A stretch of 64,000 nt of DNA from Edaphochlamys debaryana (lineage: Eukaryota > Chlorophyta > Chlorophyceae > Chlamydomonadales): assembly GCA_016858145.1 (NCBI GenBank), contig JAEHOE010000122.1, positions 124,001 to 188,000 of the forward strand, given 5' to 3'. The notes beneath the pieces were generated by a model. The model did not search any database, was not told where the DNA came from, and was given only the letters and a program-made list of their open reading frames with translations. Made by a program: the position numbers and the translations under genes. Below are positions 9,701 to 20,100 of this stretch, in pieces. How positions within the stretch are numbered: position 1 is the first letter of the stretch; each line of letters opens with the position of its first letter.

Positions 9701-12672
9701 CGCTCCCGCTCACCCAGCTCGTGGTTGGCGGCGCAGTTGAGGATGGGCACGGTGCTGTAGAGCGGCTGCCACAGCTGGGAGTACGTGTCCCAGCGCTGCT
9801 GGTTGGTGCCCTTGCCGTTCTTGAGGTCGGGGCTCTGGGCGCCGTCTGCAAGGAGGAACGGAGGGGGTGCGTGGTGAGGCCTCGATCGGTACCGAGCTCA
9901 ACAAAGGAAGCATGTAGGATGAGGCAGCCCTTCCTATGCACTCTTCGGCCCCAGCAGCTCCTTGCTCAGCTCCCTGGCCCCGGCTGCTCGACCCCACTCA
10001 CAGTTATCGGCGTAGGTCTGGGGTCCAGGACAGCGGGGCCAAAGGAAAGGGATAGGTCATCAGGGGGCCACAGGCATCACGCTTCAGACCCTCGCCCGCA
10101 GCCGGCGCATACCCCCTTCACACCGGTCTCGTCCCTCCCCCTGCTCCTCGCCTCCCCCCCTCCAGGGCTTCAGACTCACGTTGTCTCCGACCATGATGAC
10201 GACCTGGGGCATGTTGGCCATGAGGTGGTCGCGAGTGTCGCTGCTGTTGACCGTCTGCATGAGGAGAGGAGGCAGGGGGGGGGGGCGATGGAGCGGGGGG
10301 TCGGGGCTCGGGGGGCCGTGATGAGGCGACCAGTTCGCCACGGTCACGCACGCCCTTCACGTCAGCTGGGCACGCACCGAATGTCCCCCATGCTGGGACC
10401 GTAGTGGACGAAGCCAGGCTTATGGAGGGACGTTGCCTCACAAGCCAAGCGCGCTGGTTACCGGTACCGGTGCACCCGCCCGCCCACGCACGGCACACCC
10501 ACCTGGCCGATGTCAGCGATGAGGCCCACGCGCAGGGGGTACACGTCCTTGCTGAGCCTGGGCGGTGGGAAGGGCCGGGCGAGGGTAGGCGGACAGGTCG
10601 GGAGACGCCTCGCCACCCCCCGGCATGCCAGCACCACCAGCACCCCTGAAGCGGTCAGCACACATCCCTCCAAAACTTCACTCCCACATCCTCTTCTGCG
10701 GTACACCTCGCCCAGCAGCCGCTGTCACGCCCAGCTCACGGGAGGGTCTTGAACTTGTAGGACCCAACCAGCTTGCCCGAGGCGTCGCTCAGCTGCCGTG
10801 GGGGCGGGGGTTGGGAGTCGAGGAAGGGCCGGAGCCAGGGTAAGAGCACGCATCCCCGCCTGGCGCGTCAGGCCAGCCATCAGACGGGACATGGTACAGC
10901 ACATCTCAATCTCGCCCCGGCCACATGGCCAAGTGGGCATGGCACACATGCACGCCCGGTCCACAGCATGAACCCGGCCATACGGGCCCCGAGCGCTCCG
11001 CACGCACCGCACGCGCCGTGCCGTGCCGTGCCGTACCGCCTCACCTGGTAGGTGTACGACGTGCTGGGGGCCAGGTCCTTGAGCACCACGTGGTTGATGT
11101 GGGGGGAGAGGTAGGAGGCGTTGGCGTTGGCGTCGATGTACTGGCGCAGGTAGGTGATGACGGAGCCGGTGAAGGTGCGGGAGGTCCACATGGCGGGGGG
11201 GCGGTGGCCGCGCGGCGGCGGCATGCGGCGGCCCATCATGGCGGAGGAGGTGGAGAGGGCGTCTGTGCGGGTGGGGGTGCCAGCGGGTGGGGGCGGCGGG
11301 TGTTCGTGAGGGCAGAGGTGGGGCAGCCGATGTTAAGGCGGCCGCTCTGGGCAGGGCTGGGCAGGTGTCTTCCCTTGGAGAGGCGTTGCGCTTGGTGTGC
11401 GGTGCGTACAAGCCGCACACCCGCACGCACCGGCCTTGACGGCAGCGTAGGCCATGAGGGAGGAGGTGTCGGGCTGGGTCAGGTCGGAGCCGACGGTGGG
11501 GGCACCCGTGTACCTGGGGGGCGGGCACGGGCGGGGACGGGTGAAGGTGCCGGGGTGGGGGCAGGGAAAGTGGGATATGCCGAACGCTGAGGGTAGAGGT
11601 TGGACACATGAGAAGCAGGCTCCGGGCGCAACGCTCGTGCGTGGGTCATGCACCCACCATGACACCAGGTAGGAACGACCGTCTGGGTAGGGACCCGTCA
11701 GGTGGACACCCCAGGGCGCACCATCGGACGGGTAGGCGACCTGGGTCCGGGGAAAGCCCGAGGAGGTCGCAGATTGCAGGGTGCTAACTTGCGTGATTCA
11801 TGCTGCGTTTGACACCTCAGCAGACCACGCTCAGCCCGTACCTCGGGCGCCCCAAACTTGTAATCAATGTTGCCGATGGCGGGAATGGCCTGCGGGGGGA
11901 GGGGGGCAGGGGGGCAGGGGGCGGTCAAGGGGCTGGTGGCGAAGGGCAAGCTGTCGCTGCTGGCGGCAACGGCGCGCTGGGAGTTGCAGGCGCGCAAGGA
12001 GGAGGAGGGTACTGAGCGGGGGCTCTGGAGGGCTGTCGCCTGGGGCGGCTGCGGTTGGAGGCTGTTATCGCCTCCGTAAGGCTGCGACGGAGTGACTGAG
12101 ACCCTTTGATCTTGCCCCCTGACCTGGTTGAAGCATGCCGCAACCGAGCCCACAACGTCGGGATCGCAGGGCACTGCAGGATGGATCGGGGTTGAGGGGG
12201 GAGGGGTTACACGAGGCGACAAGCAGCATGGTGAGGGCGTGGCGCAGCACTGGCGCCAGGAGGGCCCGGAGAGACGTGGAGTACCCCGCGGGCGGGCATG
12301 TGACCGGCACTGCTGGGCTAGCTGGGCCTGGTCGGTAGGCTGTCCCGAGTATCACAGCCCCTCACGAACAGCTTCCAGACGCTCACCACTCGTGTGCTGG
12401 AAGGCAGCGGCGCCAGCCTGCGAAAGGTCAGACAGCCGTGGGCACCAATCGCGAGTTATGCCCGACAGGTTATGCCGAACTGGCGATCGACCTGATCGCG
12501 GGTTCAAGCAGCCGTAGCAGCTAGAGCATGGCATCTAACGCACCTCAGCGATCAGGTTGCGCCGGTAGTCGGGCAGCAGCCAGGCGTCATCGTCGGTCCC
12601 AACCGGGAATTGCGCGGCGACGCTGCAGAGCAGCACGGCCGCAGCGATCACTGCAAGGGTGAGCTTTGCCAT
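6800..12672 (-). CDS. Secreted purple acid phosphatase (metallophosphoesterase)
   Basis: The protein begins with a signal peptide (MAKLTLAVIAAAVLLCSVAA), followed by an N-terminal fibronectin-like PAP domain (HHVVL-type strand seen as INHVVLKDL, then TSYTYQ) and the metallophosphoesterase core. All seven metal ligands of plant-type PAPs are visible: the Asp of LIADIGQ, Asp and Tyr of GDNTYADNY, Asn of ANHEL, His of VQFHAPPY and both His of GHVHAYERT. The C-terminal exon pair (FGHGILDLLSD, then VAMDDVTLERL) is the usual end. It hydrolyses phosphate esters outside the cell or in the vacuole, often under phosphate limitation. Exons, 5' to 3': 12544-12672, 12124-12173, 11842-11889, 11658-11740, 11431-11513, 11045-11262 and about a dozen more down to 6800. 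The junction between the first two exons is out of phase, so a small exon may be missing or a base may be wrong. The start was chosen for the signal peptide. Confidence 0.85.
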
Positions 12673-14105
12673 GGTGACAACAGAATAGACGACTGTGCCA
12701 GCGGGACAGACGGAGAGCTTCCTTTTGAGGCGGAACGGAACTTGTCGTGCAAAAATAACGCCGTGGAATCGTCGCGTAAGATGCGGTTCCCGGCTTTTCG
12801 GCGCGACGGATGGCCACGTTTAGCGAGCCGCTGCCTGCTGGGCATTGCGGGTGGCGCGCGAAGCCGTATCTGCGCACCGTGCGTGCCTCGTGGGCTGTCG
12901 CGATCGGCGCGAACGACGGCCCCGCGCCGCGGCACGTTGCAGATACCAGCATCGGCTGGCGCTCCTAACTCGTCGCTACGAAAGTGGCTATTCAGGAAGC
13001 GTTCCTGGCTTACGCGCGCAGCATTGCGCCGCGCGGTGCGCAGCCACGCACACGCACGAACCACACTCCCCCCAACCACGACGCTTCCTCGCCGCGCGGC
13101 CCACCACGGCGGCGCGGGAGGGTCATCTCTACGAACCCTTACCCCATACCCTACCCCGGCCGCAGTTGTGTACCAGCTGCCCGCATGCGAGCCCTCCTCT
13201 TCCTGTCGCTTCCTGAGGCTTCCTGCGCGCCCCCTCGTGCTCCTCTTGCACAAACCGCTGCCAGCCCCACCGCCTTGCGTACCGTACATAAGGCGCTCCG
13301 GCTGGAGAATGAGCCAGGGGCAGCGCAGAAGCCGCCGTAGGTCCGGGCCAGTGAGGGCTCAGAAGTCAGAACTCGGGGACACCGGAAGCACGCCCTTGCC
13401 CCGTCGTGTCCACGTCGCCTCATAGCTTTACCTCCAAACGTGTCGTACGGGCAAGTAATGCTACGCGACCACAACGTGAGGCGTGTTGGCATGAGGGTTG
13501 GGGCGGGTGTGGGAGCAATCGGGGACCACTCGCGGACCACAGCCGGAGCGGCCATGCGCTGCGCCAGAACTGCAGGATGGCGCATGGAGGACTTGTAACC
13601 TGACCCGGCCCCTCAACTAAAGTAAAGATGGTACTTAGTCTGGGCTGCCCGGGATTGCCTGATAGTCCTGCAGTTCGCAGTTCCTATATGGGGTCAGGCT
13701 AGGGCCAGCAAGGCAGTTGGCTGGTGAAGGCCATGACTTCTTGGTAGGGATAGAATGCACGAAAGGGGTGACGATGCGCGCGGGTGTGGGTAAGGGTGGG
13801 GGCCAAGGTAGAGGGAGGCGGAGGTCCCGGAGGCGGAAGGGGGCGAAGGGGGGGCGAGGGGGCTCGGGGAGGCGAGAGGGCGTGTCGGCGTGCCACCGGC
13901 CAGGCGGGATGTTGTTCAGCGCACACAACGTGTCCATATTCTAGCAGCTGTGAAGGATTTGCTCGAGCAACCGTAGTCTGTCACACGCTTGCAGAGCTCG
14001 GTCCTTCCCGACTAGTCCCGACCGTGTTGTTCTTGCAAGCCACCAGCGTTCCGCAATTTTGAGCTGGCAACTGCACAAGCTTGTATAACAGCAACCGCTT
14101 TCAAA
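12673..14105. other. Divergent intergenic region between phosphatase and Der
   Basis: About 1.4 kb between the 5' ends of two divergent genes, so it should hold both promoters. I recognise no gene, no clear TATA box and no repeat array. The many short frames are proline- and arginine-rich shadows typical of this base composition. Confidence 0.5.
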
Positions 14106-17100
14106 ATGCAGCAAGGCTTGCTGCGGTCGTCGCGGCCGCCGGCAATCGCTCCCCGTGGAGCTCGGCCTGTTGTTCTTCCACCTGCACCGACGTTTGGCAC
14201 GGCTGGCGTAGTCCGACAGCCGCAGCTGCGAGGGGGTGTCGTCGCGAAGTCGTCCATAGAATTTGTGGAAGACATTTCCAAGGAGGAGGCAGCGCAGTTC
14301 GAGCGGATTGCCGCAGCGCTGGTGGCCAAGTTGGCCAACGTGCAGGATTACGTTGAAGGTGGGCAGACCGCTGGGCTGGGGGCGCAGCACGCGGCTGCAA
14401 CGGTGCGGAGTGGTTGCCGGCGCTTCGGAACATTGGTGGCTCCGCCTGGCCGTCCCCGACGCAGCCTCACCCCCACACCACGCTCCGCGCACCACACAAC
14501 GCGCAGCATCAGTGCATCAAGAACGGAACCCCTGCGTGGGCAGCCTCAGACTGGCTTGGCTTTCCGCACTGAACCGAGCAAGCGAACTCCACGGCCCTCT
14601 GCCTGTACCCCCTCACCCACTTGCACCCACCAATCCCTTCGCCCAATCTCACCCCACCACGGCCCACCCCAGACGAGGAGGGCGAGGGCGAGGAGGATGA
14701 CCTGGTTCCCTTTGGCGCCTCCGCGGCTGAGGTCGCGGCCCGTCAGGCCCGCCTCGCGCAGCGGCGCAGCGGCGCTGCTGCCGGCAGTAGCTCAGCCGCC
14801 AGCGCGGGTGGCATGAACGGGCTGACCCTGGCTGCAGGACCCAAGGGCTACGTGTCCGGTCGGGACCGAAAGCGACGCATCCCCGACGACCTGCTGCCCA
14901 AGGTGGGAGGGGAGGGGCATGTGCCCGCTGTCAAGACTTAGCTCCGCTTGTGGGCAGCAGGGTGGGGCCGTTGGCAAGCTCAAGACCGTGTGGCCCACAG
15001 CCAGGGGCGGGAAGAGGAAGCGAGCTGCGCGGGGCTCGTGCAGAGCTCGCACGAGGGGGTACTGGTGTACCCGCAGCTGGATAGCGAGCAGCCCTGACGG
15101 GCCCAGGCCGGGGCGGGGGGTAGAAGGGGCCGTCAGCATGCAAGCTCGTCGGGTTGGCGTCCGGGGCCAGTGGGAGTCTCTGTCGACGTCTTGTACGCAT
15201 GAGTGAACCAGATGGTGGGCGGCTTCATGGGACAGTAGTAGGCCAGACGCCGCAGTGACGCAACTCGCCCGCCGCCCGGGACCCTCGGCTCCGCCTGCCG
15301 CTGCCCATGCGTGAGGCGCGAAGAACCTCGGCCCCCGCTCCGCACACGATCGGGGCACGCACTACGCCCTCACCCACCACTCTGAGCCCCGAGCCCTTCG
15401 CACCTGCTCCCGCGCAAGTGCGCGTCTGCGCTCCCGCGGCTGAGCACCCTGCACCTTGCACCCTGCGCCCTGCACTCTGCCTGCCCCTTATCCCGCCGCC
15501 GTGCGCCCGGCACCCCACTTCTGCCCGCCCTCACCGCACCGACCCACCCTCACCCCACCCGCTCTAGGTGGCCATCGTGGGGCGCCCCAACGTGGGCAAG
15601 TCGGCGCTCTTCAACCGCATCGCGGGCTCCGCCGTGGCGGTGGTGTACGACCAGCCGGGCGTAACCCGTGACCGCCTGTACACGCGGGCCTTCTGGGGGG
15701 ACAAGGAGTTTGTGATGATTGACACGGGTGCGTGGGGCGGCCCTGGCGGGGTGGAGGAGGAGGAAGGGCGCTGGGTGGCTGGAGCAGGGTGTTGTGGGGT
15801 TGGGGGCGGCGGTGGGGTGGGGTTGCCCGGGAGAGACCTGGAGGCGTGTGGGACGCGCTCGGGGGCTGCCGGCACTCGGCGCGCGTTACGGGGTGCGTGC
15901 GGTGCTGAGCAGGACTGCGGTGCTGAGCAGAACTGAGCTCGCGCTTAAAAGACGATGACCTGAGCCTGCAAGAGCAAGCGGCGGGGACCACAAGGTTGCC
16001 AGGGGAGCCGAGCAACACGACAGGCCCTCTTATCCTGCCCGCCCGCCTCCAAGGCCCTGTGTTGCCCCTCGTGGGCGGGACGCCCCTGCGCTGACCGCCC
16101 CGCGCCCCTTCCCTCCCACCGCCCCCACCCCCCGCAGGCGGCCTCATGTCTGACGCCACCCGCCTGCCGCCCGACGTGCGGAAGCAGGCCATGAAGAGCA
16201 TCTCCGCGGAGGGGCTGCCGGAGGCCATCGAGCGCCAGGCGGCAGCGGGTGGGGCCGGGGCTGGAGGGGCGGGGCCGGAGGGGCGGGGCCGGAGGTGCGG
16301 GGGCTGTGGCAGTGGGTCTCGCCGGGTGCACGTGTAGCGGTACTGCTTGAGCAGTGTCCCGCGCTGGAGGATGGCCCTCCTGGCGTGGCGTGGCATGGCC
16401 GCGCTTGGCATGACGTGCCGCCCGGTTCTGCCCCGCAGGTGTGGGGGAGGCCGACACAGTCATCCTGCTGGTGGACGGGCAGTCGGGGCTGCAGGTGCGC
16501 CCCGGGGCTGGGGGGGGCCATTGGGCAGCACCGGGGCTGTTGGTGGCGGCTGATCGCCGGCACGAGGTCGGGGCTGAACCGGTCATGGGTAGCATGGGCT
16601 GGCGTGCGTCAACCGCAGCTCGCAGCGGGCCGTCGAGGGTACCGGTACCCGTATGGCTTTCAAGGGTTGACTCCCCGTGGTTTACGCCCCCCCTCTTGCC
16701 CTTTCCTTGACAGCCGGGCGACGAGGAGATCCTGTCCTGGCTGCGCTCCAACCACCCCGGCAAGAGCGTGCTGCTGGCGGTCAACAAGTGCGAGAACTCG
16801 GCCAAGGTGTGTGGAGGGGCGGCGCTGGGGAGGGGTGCCAGTGCGCTCGGGGCCGAGAGGTGTGGGGAGGGGGCCTGGGCGGCAGGATAGCTCTTGGCGG
16901 CCCCAGGTGGCACGGGCCGCCGACAGCCTGACGAGCAGCCTGTGGGCCGCCGCCGTCGAGCCACCCGCCGCGCAGCTAAGCAGTGAGCGCTGCTCCCACT
17001 TCCAACCACACCTCGCCGCGCAGCTCCCTCTGGGCGCGGGGTGCTGGCAAGCCGCAGTCTCGAGCGGGTCTGCAGCCTTTTGTCGTCATCATAACCTTCA

Positions 17101-20100
17101 ACCCTTTTCCACACCCGCCTTTCTGATCCCAACGCAATCCCAGTCCCTACCCCCAACCCCTTCCACCCCTCCCCTCCCTCCCCTCCCTCCCCTCCACCCC
17201 CCCCTCCAGGCCGACCAGATGGTGGCTGACTTCTGGGGCATGGGCCTGGAGCCGCGCGCCGTGTCCGCCATCACCGGCACCGGCACCGGCGAGCTGCTGG
17301 ACGCACTGGCGGCAGTGCTGCCGCCGCCCAAGGTGCGTGCGCCGGGGACAGCCGGGGACGGTACAGCCAGATGGGGGTTGGGGCGTGAAGGATGCGTATG
17401 CGCTGGGGGGGATTGGTAGGATTGGCGCTGGCACTGGTTGGGATTGGGTGGGGTTGGGGATGGGGCGATGGGATGGGGTTGGCGTGGGTGCGGGTGACAG
17501 GGTTGTGGGGTTGTGGGCGCGGCGTGCAGCGGGTGGGCAGAGACCAGGGCGGGTGTGGGAGAGGAGTCTCGGAGCCCGTGGGCCCCGTTCGTGCGGTGCT
17601 GCCTTGCCTGACTCTGCCCGGTGTACTTGCAACGCAGGGCGCGGAGGAGGACGACGAGGTCAGCCGGGGCCTGGCGGTGGCGATCGTCGGGCGACCCAAC
17701 GTTGGTGGGTGGGGCCGGGATGGGGGCGCGGCTGCGTGGGACGGGGGTTCTTGAAGTTGGGGTGGGCCTGGGCACAGGGTGGAGGGAGCACTGGGGGCGT
17801 TGTGCGCAGCTTGGCGCGGGGCCTCCTGCTTGGGCGTTGGGCCCACCCGCCCCCATCAGCTGAAAAGACAGACCACAGAAACCCCCTGCCAGCGCAAAAC
17901 CCTCCGTGAGGGCCGACGTCTGGCCCACAAGAGGCCGGAAGAACCTGCCGCTGGGCCAGCCCCGACCTAGGTCAGCATCGGTCAGGGGTGATGCGGCGTG
18001 GCATGCGGTGAAAGGCGCCCCTCGCGCGTAGAGCCTCGCCACTTAGTCGCGCGCCAGGCAGCGCTTACACGCGCAATGCGCTGCTTCCCAGTGCCCTCCA
18101 CCTCGGCGCCCAGCGCACCATGCCGGGCGGCGCGCAATGTGGCCCTGTGCCCAGCTAGGAGCTCAAAAGCCCCCACCAAGCCCCACCGATATATCAAGAT
18201 TGCAACGGCACTGAGCGAGAGCCAAAGCGTGGAGACTGCGCGTCAAGTACTGAATCCTAGCGGTGTGGAGGACGACGTGCTGATCGAGTTCATTGACGTG
18301 CATAAGTCGTTCGGGGACAAGCCCATTCTGCGCGGGGCGTCCTTCAAAATCCGGCGAGGCGAGGCGGTGGGCATCATCGGAGCGTCGGGGACGGGGAAGT
18401 CGACCACGCTCCGGCTGGCGGCTGGGCTTCTGGCTTGTGACAAGGGAATCGTCAAGATTCAGGGCGTGGAGCGGAAGGGGCTGCTCTCAGACGGCAATGA
18501 GGACGACCAGCACCTGCGTATCGGCATGGTGTTCCAGAACGCCGCGCTCTTCGACTCGCTGACCGTTGGCGAGAACGTCGGCTTCCTGCTCTATGAGCAC
18601 AGCAGCCTGCCCGACGCCAAAATCAAGGAGCTGGTCGCCGACAGCCTCGCGAAGGTCGGCCTGCGGGGCGTAGAACAGCTTTATCCGTCGGAACTCTCTG
18701 GCGGAATGAAGAAGCGAGTCGCGCTGGCGCGCGCCGTCGTCTCAGACCAGCGGCAGGACTCCGAGCAGCTCATCATGTATGATGAGCCGACGGCGGGCCT
18801 GGACCCCGTCGCGTCCACTGTCGTTGAGGACCTGATGCGCAGCCTGCACGTGACGAGCGCCGACGCAGACGGCAAAACCAACGGTATCTCCAGCTACATC
18901 GTTGTCACGCACCAGCACTCGACGATCCGCCGCGCGGTGGACCGCATCATCTTCCTGCACCAGGGCAAGGTGGTGTGGGAAGGCAGCGTCAAGGAGTTCG
19001 ATACCACGGACGAGCCCATTGTGCGGCAGTTTGCGGAGGGCAGCCTGGAGGGACCCATCTCCTACGTCTAGCTACCTTGCCAAGCTGGCATCTGCCGCCT
19101 CAGCCTCCTAGTCCTCAGCGGCGGCGGCGGCGACCGAGCCGTTTGCCGCCGCCGCCGCCTCGTGAGCGGCATGGGGGGCCTGAGGGCTCCGCATGACGCG
19201 CGTGCGCCTGCGCACCTCTGGCGCTATGCGCTGGGGTCTTCGATGGGGCGCGGCCGTGGCTTGGCTGGCAGCAGTGGGCCTGCCGGCCGGCGCCCAGCCA
19301 GCCGGCAGCAGGCGTCGTCGCCGGGGCTGTAGTGGGCGTTGTGGGGCCTAAGCTGGGAGGAGCATGGCGGGGGCTGGTCTAGGAGCTGTTGCGTACCACA
19401 TTGGTGCGCTTAGGCGGGAAGAGAGGAGGGCGGGAGGGATGCGGCAAAACAGGGGCGCACGGGCTGGCGGGCCGGAGGTGGAGGTACGGGAGCGTTGCCG
19501 TGTACTGTACCCGTGACATTACGTGAACGGTTGGGCCTTTGAGACGGACCGCAGCTGTGGAGCATGAACATGAGTGCAGGAGATTGGAGGCTGAGTGTCT
19601 TGAATAGGCCGGTTGGGTCAACGACTGTTCTCGATTCCTTACGATGTGTGCCTCGTCTTGCATTCCGAGTGCGTGTGTGCCTTTGCTTTCCGACACGTTC
19701 GTGTGGCAGTTACTATGGGGATCGAATGCAGTTCCGAGTGTTTTACAGGGGGTGCGAGCGGCATCGGGGCATGTTGGCTTGAGGATTACCCGAGGAAGTG
19801 GCTGGCCTGGCGGCTGGAGGGTGAACGGTGCCTGCGGAAGGAGCTGGTGAAGAATGTGGTGACGAAGAGCGTGAGACCCCTCCCTCCGCTTCACGAGAGG
19901 TCGAGCAAACCGCGCACTGCAAAGCGCGCGTCGAAGCAACAAACGCCCTGCACAGCTCCCGGCAGCCCACATGCTTTCACGCGCAAACCCTTCCTGAAGG
20001 AGTTGCCCAGGGGTTATGTGCTCGCAAGGCCCGTGCAGCGTAGTCCAGACAGGGCTTCCCCCGGGGCCCACCAGCTGTCCGACCCGGGCTGCCCAACCCT

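Noticed and set aside
12455..12520. Possible tRNA because of a GGGTTCAAGC T-loop-like string
   Set aside because: The flanking bases do not form a T stem or an acceptor stem, and no anticodon arm can be drawn.
17998..18075. Longer N-terminus for TGD3
   Set aside because: The frame is open upstream, but there is no ATG before 18076; the extension would begin with GTG.
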